DNA from: Pyrenophora tritici-repentis | Taxonomy: Eukaryota > Ascomycota > Dothideomycetes > Pleosporales > Pleosporaceae | Length of the DNA: 64,000 nt | Direction of reading: 5' to 3' | NCBI RefSeq assembly: GCF_003171515.1 | Contig: NC_089396.1 | Span: 496,001 to 560,000, forward strand | Shown: piece after piece, positions 11,174 to 23,171 of the stretch | Layout: the number at the start of each line of letters is the position of its first letter | Numbering within the stretch: position 1 is the first letter of the stretch | Made by a program: the position numbers and the translations under genes | Notes under the pieces: generated by a model | What the model was told of the DNA's origin: nothing | The model's input: the letters and a program-made list of their open reading frames with translations, nothing else | Databases searched by the model: none

Positions 11174-12576
11174 TCACGAAGACTGAGCGGCAAAAAAGCT
11201 CAAAAAGCTTCCCACTGTCAACCCACCCACAAGACACAACGACATGAACCCACCCGCCGCCTCCAATTCATCAGGCTCCACCCACTCGGCGAAACCCATC
11301 ATACAGTTACTACTCAGAAACCCATTCGTCACACCAAACAACAACTGCACCACGAATAGATAGAAGAAGTCCGAGTTCACAGCTGCACCTTTCCCGCCGA
11401 TGTTGCAGAGAAAGTACATTGGAATGAATAGCACACGTGCAATAGAAAATGCGAAGAGGAGACGTGGACGGTGTGTGAGACGTAGGGCAGGTAGTGCGGG
11501 ACCCACGCGACCGATCAAATCGCCTAGGTTCCAGAAGAAGAAGCCTAGTGGGATGAAGGTTGCAGGTTGGAAGAGGCGGGACGAGGTTGCTGGGTCACGG
11601 ACGCTAAGGACCTGTGGTGTGAAAACGGGGAAGAACATGGTTACAGCAAAAGTAAGAAACACTGCGCCAGCAAGCCAGAAGAGCTTCTTCAGGAGTCTTG
11701 TCAGGGGAACCGTCTTGCGGTCGGAGTGAGTAGGGTCGTACTCCGGGTCTTGGTCGTCGTAGGATAGGCGGGCCATGCGTTGTTTAGAGCTGGTTCTAGA
11801 GAGGAGGTAGAAGAAGGCTACGAGGGTTGCTGCTGAGACACCGGTGGCAGTCAAAAAGTAGATAAAGGCCGATGTGCTGGATTCCTGAGGTGCATCGCCA
11901 GTATGTTGTTTATTGGGTACAGACAGTACGGAGATGATCTGCGTGATTGCGGGCAGGACACCAGCGATGCCCTGCCCTGCCATGATACCCTGAGTGTATT
12001 CCTCACGCCCAAAGCCGGATACATAGGCGAAGACGCCGTTTTGACACAAGCCCGTTGCCAGACTGGCGCTCAGCACCATGACCATGAGGAAGGCAAAGTA
12101 GACGCCTACGGCGACATTCAAGAACAGCTTTGTGGATATGGCAAGCAGCGTGAAGACTGCCACATTGAGCCCCAAGGCTACAGTGATGCGTTTGGGGTAG
12201 TTTGCGCGGGCTTGTAGCTTCGTCAAGACTATCATGGAGCCTAGGTTTCCTATGGTGCCGACTGAGAGGATGCCGGACTGGAAGTTACGGAGGAGGTTGT
12301 CATTGGACTCGAAGCGCCGCTGGAAGTAGGGGGCTGCTGCTAGGAACATATTCCTAATCTGAAGTTAGTTATGTGTGTACAGTCACGATGTCTAATAACC
12401 TACCATGCCCACAGCATAGCAACTCCCAGCAGCGTGAAGACGGCATAGTCGGTCCATGAGAACGCCTGGTCCTCTACATCGATATGTTCTCCATCAGGCC
12501 GTTCGGAGCCACCCTCTAGCGGCTCATACGAAGCCTCCGAGTTCTCGCGCTCAAAGACGCGGCGTATGCGCTCCAT
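11174..12576 (-). CDS. Equilibrative nucleoside transporter (SLC29/Fun26 type)
   Basis: Predicted exons on the minus strand are 12576-12404 and 12353-11174, giving 450 residues. The splice rebuilds the family signature LWAWNMFLAAAPYF at the end of the first membrane segment. About ten or eleven hydrophobic segments follow, with ENT-type features such as NGVFAYVSGFGREEYTQGIMAGQGIAG, a loop rich in acidic and polar residues (about residues 270-300) and the C-terminal WVEPDELEAAGGFMSLCLVGGLTVGS. ENT proteins move nucleosides down their gradient. The yeast homologue Fun26 sits in the vacuolar membrane, so an intracellular site is plausible here. The start was set at MERIRRVFE because upstream codons in frame lack an ATG. 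It is divergent from the Iwr1 gene, with a 423-base gap. Confidence 0.9.
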
Positions 12577-12999
12577 GGCCGTAGTGATGTCGCGTCGTAT
12601 CTTATCTGGGGAGAGCTGCGGAGTCGCGGAGGTGTCGGCAGTGAGACTACGGGAAAGGAAAGTGTTTGGAAAAGGTACAACAATCTCTATATTCACGAAG
12701 CAAAAGCAGACATGTTCAAACGTCGTCTATATCAATCAGCAGTAAAGAGCAACCTCAAGACTCATGACCGTATCGCGTGCGTGAACAGACTCGGGCCGCC
12801 ATGACAGATGATGCTGCCGTGTTGCTCATCCGTCACCCTGGCCCCGACACCGCGCTAACATGGGGCGGCTCTGCGCGTGGGATGCCTGCCCTCTCCACGC
12901 CCCGCGCTACCCCTCCGATTCGCTGTACAAACTCACTACCACCAAGACTTCACGTCCACAATAACTCATAGCCGAACATTTCATTCATACACCGAAAAT
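12577..12999. promoter_or_regulatory. Shared divergent promoter region (transporter / Iwr1)
   Basis: The 423 bases separate two genes transcribed away from each other, so both promoters must lie here. No specific element could be assigned. Confidence 0.45.
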
Positions 13000-14253
13000 A
13001 TGTCGTCATTCCATCTACCGCCGCAGACCATCTCAGTCAAGCGCAAACGCACAGAGGCGCCCATCGACACACTGAGGATCGAAGACGGGAAAGAGATAGA
13101 GAGCAAGCGAACAAGATACGGTTACAAGCGTCTCACCAAGCCAGGCGATGATGCAGAGCACTCATTGGTACCCCCAACCCCCGTAGGCGAGCGAAGATTT
13201 CGTCTCGACCCCGTATCACGAATTGGCGCAAAACGGCATTTCGTCGAAGAACAACCGTCCGTCTCTTCCAAAAACGACCCCCGACAACAAATAGGCGGCC
13301 AAGTCCAAGAACCCACCCTCGCAGAGCAAACTCCAACCTCCACACCACGTCCAAGAAAGCGACCGGGGGCAGGAAGTGCCCTCCACCACAGTTCCAAAGC
13401 CTCGATCCAATGGAAACAACCACTTCCCACCTCACCCTCGGAAACCGACGTCCGCAACCTCGAAGCCCTCACCAAGGAGGTCGAAAAGAGCGACACCACT
13501 ACCACCACCGGCCCCTCGCCCTCAAAATACAAGCCAAAAGCCCCCGCCAAACGCTTTGCAGAACGTCACCCGGATAAAGCTACACCCACCCCAGATGGAG
13601 ACGCAGACGCAGATGCAATGGACATCGACACCTCAGAATACGTCTACGACCACTACGTCCGCGAGCCCGTCCACCCCGACGCACCCCTCCCCACAGGTCC
13701 CATCGGCCTGCTCGTCATCAGCGCCGAAGATGCCGACTGGTGGGACGCCGACTCGTCTTCCGACCGCGAATTCGACACGGACGACGAAGACGAAAACGCA
13801 GAGGACTACTACGCCAACGACTACCCCGAAGATGAACTCAGTGAGGACGACGAGTTTGATCGGAATCTTTATAAAAGCAAGTATCGGCATGGGAGTGACG
13901 AGGAAGAGTTTGGGCTGGGGAGTGAGGATGATGAGGAGGGGAATGGGGTGGGCAGTGGGGAGGAGGGGGATGAGGATGATGAACATTTTCGGATGACGGT
14001 GCCGAAGGCTAAGGGGGTGTGGGGTATTGGGGTGTTAAGGGGGAGTAGTGTTTGGGTATCTCTGGGTAAGAAAGAGAGGGTGATAGGGAAGGGGTTGAGA
14101 TTATGCTTCCTTAGATCTTTCTTACCAAGCTTGAGGCTTGAGGGAAGAACAACAAGCACACAAAATGTGCATTTCATTCATCATGTAATACACAGCATCT
14201 CATATGGCGTAGCATCCCCTTCAGCAAACAAGATCCATAACATATGCACCTAA
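13000..14253 (+). CDS. iwr1: Iwr1-type RNA polymerase II nuclear import factor
   Basis: One exon of 417 residues if read from the ATG at 13000. The frame is open further upstream, but MSSFHLPPQTISVKRKR is the natural N-terminus. The N-terminal half is basic and disordered. The Iwr1 domain (PF08574) follows: SEYVYDHYVREPV, IGLLVISAEDADWWD and a strongly acidic EFDTDDEDENAEDYYANDYP run (about residues 208-285). In yeast, Iwr1 binds assembled RNA polymerase II in the cytoplasm and guides it into the nucleus. The last ~65 residues, after FRMTVPKAKG, look unlike the family and may be 3' untranslated sequence or follow a missed intron. Base composition flips to G-rich near 13860. Confidence 0.85.
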   Translation: MSSFHLPPQTISVKRKRTEAPIDTLRIEDGKEIESKRTRYGYKRLTKPGDDAEHSLVPPTPVGERRFRLDPVSRIGAKRHFVEEQPSVSSKNDPRQQIGGQVQEPTLAEQTPTSTPRPRKRPGAGSALHHSSKASIQWKQPLPTSPSETDVRNLEALTKEVEKSDTTTTTGPSPSKYKPKAPAKRFAERHPDKATPTPDGDADADAMDIDTSEYVYDHYVREPVHPDAPLPTGPIGLLVISAEDADWWDADSSSDREFDTDDEDENAEDYYANDYPEDELSEDDEFDRNLYKSKYRHGSDEEEFGLGSEDDEEGNGVGSGEEGDEDDEHFRMTVPKAKGVWGIGVLRGSSVWVSLGKKERVIGKGLRLCFLRSFLPSLRLEGRTTSTQNVHFIHHVIHSISYGVASPSANKIHNICT

Positions 14254-14563
14254 TCAGATCCAGTTCAGTTCACTTCTTCTATGCTACAACATACAAATAC
14301 ACCCTTCACCCCACCAGCATTACCGATTCATCCATAATACATAGTTATACATAAAGTTGCAGTAAAATTTCGAGGGTATCATGCACATGTAAACTCCTGA
14401 GCACATAGCTATGCTCTGCAAAAGCCCATAACGAAAGAGAAAAGGGATAGCCCATCATAGTCCATGCCCGAAAAGAATATACCTGACCTTTTACCGAGCC
14501 ACCAGCACGAGGCATGGTATCATACCCACCACAGACGCCCCAGCCTCATTCCCACACCACCCC
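14254..14563. other. Convergent 3' region between Iwr1 and Sgf73
   Basis: The 310 bases lie between two stop codons facing each other. It holds the 3' ends of both transcripts and no gene. Confidence 0.5.
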
Positions 14564-16007
14564 TCACGTAGCCCCAACACTAGCCATACTACCCTTCCTC
14601 TGCTGTCCCGGGCCCGGCAACTGTCCAGGAAGAATCTGTCTCGGGCCACCACCCCCATTACCAATAGCACTCTGTCTGCGACTTCCGGGGCCGCCATCAA
14701 GCCCAGCACTCAACGGCGCACTAAACCCCGCGCTTTGGGGGAAATGCTCATTTGTAGCACTGAGAGGAGCACCCATCATGCCAAGTCCCATACCGCGTGC
14801 TGTGCTCATGTTGTCAGCGCCCGAGTACATTGAGCCGCCGCCACCGGGTGGTGCACCGAGAGCGGAGCGGATTAAACCCTTCATGCGAATGTACTGGTAT
14901 TTTGAGCGTTGAGATGTGTGGGTGTAGGTTGCTAGGGGGCGGGGTCTGTGACGGGCAAGAGCGGCCATGATGGAGTCTTTCTCCTCGTCCGAGTCGACGG
15001 CACCGGAGGGTTCGAGATCTTCTGGGAGAGGGGCGTTTGCGTCGATGAGGGACCCTGGGGACGTGTTAGCGTTTTAGATACCATGAAATTAGCGTGCATG
15101 TGAACGTACGTTGGATCTTGGCCTGGTTCTTCTTTTGGTATTGCGCAAGCAACATGTCGTATGGCAGACTTCGGCCAGGAACGGCTCTCTTGAGACCCAT
15201 ACTATGGCTCTTGCACGTCAAACTTCTCGCGCAATATCCGCCGTTTGGAAGCGAGACACCACATTGCCTCTCTACATCGACTGGACCCTTTGGTTTGGCG
15301 CCCTTTTGCTTTGGTTCGTCCTTCTTCTTTTTCTTTGCATTTGGTGCCTTCTCCGCATCACCATCTAGCTTCCTCTTCTTTCCCTTCTTTGCGCCATCAC
15401 CGTCTATGGATGCGCCCTTGATGGCCGACTTTCGCGATTTTCCGCCCTCGTCATCTTCACCCTTTTCTTTCCGGAGTGCTGCGTCTTTCGCCTCCTTGGC
15501 CTCCTTCTTCTTCTTCAGTTTCTCCTGTTTCTTGTTTAGACAGTCGCGGATGTGTGATGCCGAAGATGCGCGAAGAACTGGTCGGCGACAGTGTTTGCAC
15601 TGAACGGTGTCTACTTTGTCGTCTAGCGGGCGGCCGCTGGGGAAGCCGGCGATGGTCTTCTCGTCGAGAGGGTTAATCACAGGCGAGGTAGTCGACGGGG
15701 CAGCAGGCTTATTCTCGACATCTGCCAGTACGTTAGTCTACATGCCTATGTACAGGGAAAGCGCGTTGTTGTACATACTGACTGCCTCGCTTTCCTTCCA
15801 ATTCCCAGACTTTGAAGGCTTGGGAACCGGCTTCTTAATCTTCAACTTGATCCTGGTCTTCTCCGACTTCACAACGGCTTTGATTGTGCTTGTGTCTAGT
15901 AGGTTTGCAGAGTCCTCAGATGTCGCGGCTGAAGGTGCTGTGGTACATCAGTACTGCCGGGGAGGGGTGCGAGTGAGCTCACCCTTTCGCGCCCCGTTCG
16001 TAGCCAT
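14564..16007 (-). CDS. sgf73: SAGA-associated factor 73 (SCA7-domain protein)
   Basis: Predicted exons on the minus strand are 16007-15983, 15937-15779, 15721-15110 and 15054-14564, giving 428 residues. The N-terminal part has a zinc-binding pattern [21 protein letters not shown] Lys/Glu-rich coiled region and a nuclear-localisation-like KKGKKRK follow. The SCA7 domain (PF08313) is clear: [19 protein letters not shown], then [15 protein letters not shown] and [17 protein letters not shown]. Sgf73, the ataxin-7 relative, anchors the Ubp8 deubiquitinase module to the SAGA co-activator. The C-terminus is Gly-, Pro- and Met-rich low complexity. All four exons keep frame with good consensus sites. 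The first exon has only eight codons and is the least certain part. Confidence 0.9.
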
Positions 16008-16714
16008 GTTGGCGGCTTCCAGTCGCCTGCGGAGTGCTTCGGTGGATGTCTATTCACTTTAAAAGGTCCTTTGCCACGCGACAGCAGTCTTATAGATGTC
16101 GAATAAGCGCTAGTTGATGAGATGTGGCGCGTCTTGACGTATGCTTTGTTGGTCTCCGTTCGGTTGAAGCTGCCGACCTGGATCCACGCTAACCCGAAAC
16201 AGACATGCATCAGCCGAACTTGGACATGGAATCACACAGACTTTGGATTTTGAATCTTTTATTCTCTATCAAAGCAATAAAAACTTGCTCAGGCTCGAGG
16301 CCTCCATTAAAGCCTGCCTTGTAATACAGTATCCACTCACTGGGCTTGACGATACATCGACAGTCTTGAGGGCCGGCTGCCTAATAATGAAAGCTTCTGG
16401 AAGCGACACCAATACATGGCAACCAGCCATACGACCGCTGAACTCCTGCAAATGCAAAACAATGTGTGTGAGCTACCGTTGCTCATGGTGTGAAAGCGCC
16501 GTAAATCGCCGAAATATGCTGTCTCGTCATTCATGAACCCGAACCGGTCTTGTTACCATCTCCTCGAATTTCACTGAAAGCTTCGCAGCTGACTGCCCTC
16601 GTAGGTTTTGCAACCCCTCGGGCAGTAATGTGGTCGTCTGTGCCCTGAGCAAGCTTATGGTCGTTTCCATCATGCGTCGCCTCTTGCGTGAGCTTGCAAC
16701 AGCAAGAGGCTACG
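16008..16714. other. Intergenic, about 0.7 kb
   Basis: This contains the upstream region of sgf73 and the 3' end of the Itc1-like gene. No gene is recognised. Confidence 0.5.
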
Positions 16715-19700
16715 TTAACGTCCACGACCCTTCACCTTGCCTCCCTTTGCTACCTTGGCTCTAGCCTTTCTAGGAGGATCGTACTCTTCGACATGGCTGT
16801 GGCCTTTATCCTTACGTCTGATACTGTTGGTCCAACGGAGGCAGCGGTCCTTGGGAACATCCTTGTCGGTGTATGTCTTGTTGCGCGTTGAAACCCGTGT
16901 CTTACTATCTTCTTCATCATCATCCTCCTCCTCATCAGGCTGGTTGAATTCCTCCAGGTGTTTCCGCATCTTCAACATGTACTCAGCGATACGATCACGG
17001 AATGCTTGTAGCTCTTTGCGCAAAATACGCTCTCGGAGACCGCGTTCGTCAAGCCATGCCAGCAACTTGTCGATATCCTCGGGATCGTCGTAGTATCCCC
17101 ATTCAGTAGCGCTCGATAGGTGGGTTGAGCCTTCTTCCCGCTCTTTGCGCTGTGGAATGGTGTAGCCAAAGCGCTGCAGATCTTGTGAAAGGGCAGGCTC
17201 CTCCATGTTTGGTCCCAGTTCGTACTCACTTGGGCCCTGCACCCAGATGCGCCCGTTGGCATACCCGTACTCGGCTGTAGAGCTGCGAGGGACACCTCCG
17301 AAAGGCATACCATTATGCTCGAACCAGTAGTACTTGTTGAGGAACCGATCCTTGCCGAGAATCTTGCTGCGGTGTGATAGAGTTTCACGAAGATCGTCGT
17401 CGAGCTCGTCAATATTGTCTTCACACTCTTTGAGCTCTTCTTTCTTCTTCTCAATCGCTGCCAGGAGCTTCTCCCACTCCTTCTGCTTCTTGAGCTTCTC
17501 AGCCTCAGCCTTGGCCTCAGCCTTGGCTTTCTTTGCCTTCTCCTTGCGCGCCTCTTCTGCGGCTGCTTTACGCTTGTTCTTGTTGGAAGGGCGGGTGCGG
17601 GTCTTGGACGTGGTTGCATCATCGCCATCGTTGGCTTCAGCCTCGGCTGCATCCTTGGAATCGTCGTTGATGCTGTTCATAGATACGTCAACATCGATGT
17701 TCATGTTGGCATCTGACGGTGAGGCCGGGGTATTAGCAGGGAGGTTAATCTTGCGTTCGATATCTAGCTTATACAGCGCCTCCTGTAGCTCTTTGCGCTT
17801 GCGCTGAAACTCAATCTTCTCTTTGCGCAGCTTGGTCATGTCCAGTGCCGCTTGGACAAGCGTTTCGCGGAAAGTCTCAGTGACCACGGTCAGACTCAAG
17901 ATCATCTCGAGCGCCAAAATCCGGAGGTTGACGTCAAGGTCGATATAGTTCTTGGCTATGTTAGCGACAGTAGGTTCTTCTTCAGCCGGGACAAGATTGG
18001 CAAGGATCTCGTCGCAAGCCTCTTTCCGAGCCGGATCGAATGATAGGCGATAGAGGAGCCCGACGACAATAGCTTGCCATCCGCCGTCCCGGAAGTTGCG
18101 CACTTTACACTGCTCGATCCAGTCAAACTCGGTGGCGAAGTCAGCAGCCTTGTGGATTTCCTTTGGTGGCTCGGGCGTTGGTGTACGTGGCTTGACAACG
18201 AGCTGTGCCGCACCTGACTTCCTCAGGCTGCTACGAGTAGTTCGGACTGGCGGTTCTGGCTCTGGCGTTGGCTCTGATTCGTCGCTTGAGTCTTCTTCCG
18301 ACGAATCTTCGGGGTCCATACTTGGCAGAGGAGGTTGGATCTTGCCGGAGCCGTTGATAATTTGCTTCAGAATTGCACAGTGCATCTCGACGAACAGCTC
18401 GCATTCAACCGTCTCGTGCGAAAACCGCATGGCATCGACAAAGTCATCGAAAGTAAAAGAGTCCAGTTCGTAGATGGTGTCGTGAACGTTGAGCGTTTCC
18501 CAGATGCACAGAAGCGGGCCGATGCTCTTCATCAGTATGCCGGTCTTCTTCTCATCCGTAGGCGGCTCCACACCCTCGGGAACGTCATCGGAAAAGAACT
18601 TCAAGGTCGGTCGATTGTACTGCAGACGCGGCTGCTTGATCTCGAGATCTTCGCATGGATACTTTACATACTCCACTGGACGAGGTGGTGGTGCTGCCTG
18701 GTGTTGGGACTGAGAAACATTCGACGATCTGGGACCGGGCTGATGGGGGAAGCTTGTCTGGAATGGGAAGTTGACGGGAGGGCCATTTCCATTTGATTGC
18801 ATGCCATTTGCTTGTATGAACTGAGCAACAAGTTGGGGGGGAAATTGGCCGATGACTTGCTGTGGGGATAGATATGGCGGTCCAATGGTCTGTACTGGGA
18901 CTGGTGGTCCAGCACCGTTGTACATGGGTGGCCCGTTGACAACATAGGGCCGAGCAGGGCCATTCACAGACGCAAACGTAGGTACCTGCTGCGGGGCATA
19001 CGGTGGAGGGCCACTCGCGGAAAAGTTGACAAAGGTAGGCGGACCTTGACCAGGTGGCAGGTGCGGCCTGTTGCCGTTCATGTGCGGGGCCTGACCATTT
19101 GGCGTATGCGGCACGTAAGGCTGTTGCACCGGCGGAGTTGTACCATTGGGAATGTTACCGATTGCCTTCTTCTCATCTAATACATCTTGCCTTGTCTTGT
19201 TTTCAGGAAACTTGGTCGGGATGTCATAACGCTTTGCTAAGCTATCCTTGACCATCCACGGTGCGCCAACCCAGTCCTCACGCTTCAGGGCATTGCGAAG
19301 GAAAGACTTCAAGAGGAGTTTCGAGTAGACCTTTCTATCTCGCTGGAGTTCCGAGGCTTTGTACTTGGTGATGGTCTCGCCACTGTCCTCCATGGTGATG
19401 ACGTAGGTATAAGAGCGAATGCTATCATCCATCGACTGGCCAGTGAACATGCTATGCAGTCGGCTGTTGTCCGTAATCGCCGTGATGACACCAAAACGAC
19501 GAGAATCGCCTTCGAGAAACACCCGATCCTGCAGCATAAACTGTTCTTTGAAGTGCTACGAGCGTCAGTTAGTATAGATTGATCCAAACCAATGGAAGTG
19601 TCAACATACGTCATATACATCGTTCACTGGGATAGAGGTTAGCAAAGGTGAAGAATACGACTTGGGGCGCTTGCTTACCAAGATCATCCATCCTATGATG

Positions 19701-20265
19701 GTCCTGAAACTGAGCATATTGGAGAACAGGAGACCTTAGGTTATCTGGAAAGATGCTGTTGATCTCTTTGGAAGCTTCCGTCTGCACGGATGTTACCTCC
19801 TCATCGGCCTTGACCAGTATTGACGTGGAGCCTACCTCGCTCTCCTGGGCCTCGAAATATGTGTAGCCTCCATGTCCAGTCGCCTGGCATGTGAAGCTTC
19901 GCTAAACTTGTGTTAGGGGTCTCGCTATAGAGAAAACCGTTGACCCAATTTACTTGCCTGGTGGTAGAAGTCGTATCTATACTTTGTTAGTCATGCCCCG
20001 AGCCTGACGTCATTTCATGGATTTTCTTACCGCTCAAGGTAGCGCTCGTAGTCGGTGAAGATCTCTCCAGTCTGCTCGATAAGCCATACCTATTCAGCAA
20101 CTTTAGTATATATGATATGGTGGCTCAGAGAGGGACTCAGCATACCTCAGTGCTATCGTCGAGGTTTTTGGGCAGGGGCTCGAGTTTGACAGGTTTACGC
20201 TTGAAGAGGACCTGAGAGGTACTTAGTGCATGTTCGCGGATATGCGGCGACGCTATAAATACCAT
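16715..20265 (-). CDS. itc1: Itc1/Acf1-like ISWI complex subunit (WAC-DDT-WHIM)
   Basis: Predicted exons on the minus strand are 20265-20263 (the ATG alone), 20211-20146, 20089-20031, 19976-19958, 19901-19679, 19626-19610 and 19555-16715, giving 1,075 residues. The N-terminus MVLFKRKPVKL and the following VWLIEQTGEIFTDYERYL and FTCQATGHGGYTYFEA form the WAC DNA-binding domain. A Pro/Gly/Asn-rich linker follows. Then come a DDT domain (CIWETLNVHDTIYELDSF, about 475-510), the WHIM motifs (DVNLRILALEMILSLT near 675; KILGKDRFLNKYYWF near 860) and Lys/Glu-rich coiled coils. Itc1 partners the ISWI ATPase (Isw2 complex) in nucleosome spacing and repression. The intron after exon 4 starts with GC, in an AG|GCAAGT context. 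Confidence 0.93.
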
Positions 20266-21345
20266 GTTGCCTTTGGCCGCAGCTCATACAGGCTTCCCGA
20301 CGTCTGTTGTACCGCGTCGCAAACTTCGGAAGAGTCGCAACAACGAAGGCGCGCTGGCTAGCCTCTCTGGGGAGATGCCGTGGTGGGAAACGGGGGCAAT
20401 GGCCCCTCCGTGGGCGTTTGAGCAATTCTGTGCCTCCCACGCGCCAAAGAGTGGTCTTGGGAAATTATTGATGCGCTCTTCGATCGTCGGTATGGCGTTC
20501 CGAGACGCGTCTATCAGTTCCGAAGCGCGTCTAGGCGACTTATTGTTGGGTTCGTGGAGCTCGAGGGCGTGGTCGCTGACGAGTTGGGGGGTAGAGTTGG
20601 AGAGGAATAGTCAGAGAGCAGTCAATGGGGAGAAAAGCGAGCGGAGGGTAGTAGAAGAGGCCCGTAGTCCCTTGGCGCTAGGTGCCATACTTGATTTGGC
20701 AAGGACCGCCTTCGCACCCTACCACCCACGCATCAAGGCTACGCACCCCACTACCATCACAATATCAGCGTATTTGCACTCTTTTTGATCCTCGGAACAA
20801 GCTCTATCAGACTGCGATGGGTATGCATCGATTTATTCTGGCTTGACAAATTCCCTTGGCTATCAAGACCCGGTGAAAGTCGGACCTGAGGAGCTCATGC
20901 CTTGAGCCACCCCAAGCAAACCCTTGGGCAGCCTGACCCACTTGCTCAGACACACCAACTCCCCGCAATAAGCCACACGTCAGAGCACAGGGGTTTGACA
21001 ATCGAACCATGCTTTGACGTGGACTCATCGCAGTATCAGAATTACCCACGGGCGTTTGCTACTATCATCCTTCCACTGTCGTCGTCCTTCTTGTTCGCGT
21101 CATAGACTCCAGGGGTATATATAGAGCTTGAAGTATTCGAAGCAGCTAAAGAACTCTATCCAGTCTCTGTCTGAAATTAGGCGATGGGGGTGAAAAAGTT
21201 TTCTGGTTTGGTGCCATGAAGTTAAAGAAAGTTCTGTTACTTGGACGAGATATGATAAGAGACACCGAACCTAGGAACAGAAGGAATCTTTAAATGCTCA
21301 AGTGCCAGACAAGAGACTCTAGATGGCCTTCTGGGGGTATATGGT
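20266..21345. other. Intergenic, about 1.1 kb
   Basis: This lies upstream of itc1 and downstream of alg8. A 174-codon plus-strand frame (20264-20788) overlaps the itc1 start and has no motif, so I treat it as noise. Nothing else is seen. Confidence 0.5.
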
Positions 21346-23171
21346 CTACAGGTCAAAATATACTACGAGGAATCCCACCCAGCTGCTCACCACCCCAATG
21401 GCTGAATAGGAGCTCGTGAACATGAGGGGTAGGAATTCATATCGGGCGCCAAACACAATCCCATGTACCAATGAACAGTACGCAATCAGTGGTATGGAAA
21501 GGGCAATGTAGATGAGTGAGAAGCGATCAAGCAAGAATATGCGAGGCTTGGGTGAGCTATCACGTGTCAGTGGATGTTCGGCAATGAAAGACGTCACTTA
21601 CGCTGGGACTAGCCTATCGAATGCCAGAAGGAAGAGGACAAGCCAGAAGATAGTATAGACTGTTTTCACGGGAAACTCGGCTGCCGTGTACAGAAGTGGA
21701 AAGAGCGATACGTGGCCGGCGACAGCTAGGGGGCGGAACGCGCCAAAGTATCGACGATCTTTAAGTGCGATCAAACTGAAGGGTATGATGACAAGCAAGA
21801 TTGCCTTTTCATGAACATGCCAGCCGAAGAGGAAGGAGGCATAACCGCACAGCGTTACAGCACCAATAAAGGCTTCCCAAGTGGGTGTGTATAGCAATCG
21901 CAGAAGTACGGGCTAGATCATGTCAGCTAGCTTTCTCCGAGAGGTGATTGCATGCATACTATTTGTGCGGCGAGTGTAAGAATGAAGCAGGTCAAAGGGA
22001 CTACATCTGGGAGCACAGCGAACGATGTGTCACCCACAAGTCCACGGGTAACGCTATTCACAGCCTCTGGGTCAATGTGCAGCCCGAGTCGCGGCGCCAC
22101 TACAGGTGTTAGCTTGATGCGGGAGCTAACAGAAGAGGGAGTACACACAATGGATTAGCAATCGGTCCGCGAACGAATACAACGCCCAGACATTGGGTGC
22201 CCAGTAGGCATGACACAGTCCTCTCGAGAACGGGAATAGGCGACTGATGACTTGCTCGAGTTGACCCCACAGTGCGAAAGGCCCGAAGGCGCTTGTGAAG
22301 ACAGCAATGATTCCCACGCCCAACTTGACGCAGTTGAAGAACTGGATGTTGAAGTATGGGAAGGAAGATCGCTGCCCCAAGCAGTAGGCACGGAGAAGAT
22401 AGACAAAGTATGCAGGTGCGAGGTACAAATAGATGTGTTTCAAGCAGAGTAGAGCAGCGAACAGAAGACCAGATAAGAGCAGCGTCGACTTGTTTCGCGC
22501 CAGGACCATGGACAATACCAGGATGCCGTAGAGGAAGCCATTGTATTGAAAATGAACATGGTCAATGATGAGCAGACCCGGCGACGACAAGACTGAGAGT
22601 GCAGCGGCATGAGCAGTGACTTTGGACTTGGACGTCTTTACGTAGCTAGGGGAGATTTAGTACCAGGAAAGTACGTGGAGAGGGTGCAAGTACAGATGTA
22701 AGGCATAGACTAGGACTAGCTCAGTGATGATGACCGTGGTACGCTGAAAATATATGGTTTGCCAGCTGTCGTAGCCCAGGTTCTTTACATTAAGCAGGCC
22801 GGCATCTGCATATGCAGCGGCCTGGGACATGAGCCATTCGAAGTAGGCAAAAAAGGGCGGATAGTCCAGCGTCCATTCTGAGGTTTTCTATCAGCGCATT
22901 AGACGGCTGAGACCAAACAACGGCGACGACATGGTGGCCTCACTTCATAATACCACTCCTTGATGGGGAGGGAATGGGTCAGAGCTAGCCAGTTGCGATG
23001 GACCTCGAAGTCGGTCGACTTACTGCCGACCATGGTCAGCATGAACAAAGGGCCACATTTCAGTTTTAGCGGCAATATTCGCAGGCACACGTACTAAGCG
23101 GGAAACAGCAGTACCTTGAGCGCCGTGGCCACGACGGCGCACTGGGCAATAGATGGATACAGTTCTGCCAT
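21346..23171 (-). CDS. alg8: Alg8-type ER alpha-1,3-glucosyltransferase
   Basis: Predicted exons on the minus strand are 23171-23095, 23022-22944, 22887-22694, 22645-22149, 22099-21960, 21912-21602 and 21556-21346, giving 502 residues. The joined N-terminus reads [19 protein letters not shown] and [14 protein letters not shown], the conserved luminal loop of ALG6/ALG8 glucosyltransferases. [17 protein letters not shown] and [16 protein letters not shown] follow. About ten hydrophobic segments are visible. HVHFQYNG favours ALG8 over ALG6. ALG8 adds the second glucose from dolichyl-phosphate-glucose to the lipid-linked Glc1Man9GlcNAc2 precursor in the ER. The seven-exon structure keeps frame throughout and the length fits the family. 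It is divergent from the RNA-binding protein gene at 24555. Confidence 0.92.

Noticed and set aside
20264..20788. 174-codon plus-strand frame opposite the Itc1 start
   Set aside because: It overlaps the start of a well-supported gene on the other strand and has no recognisable domain.
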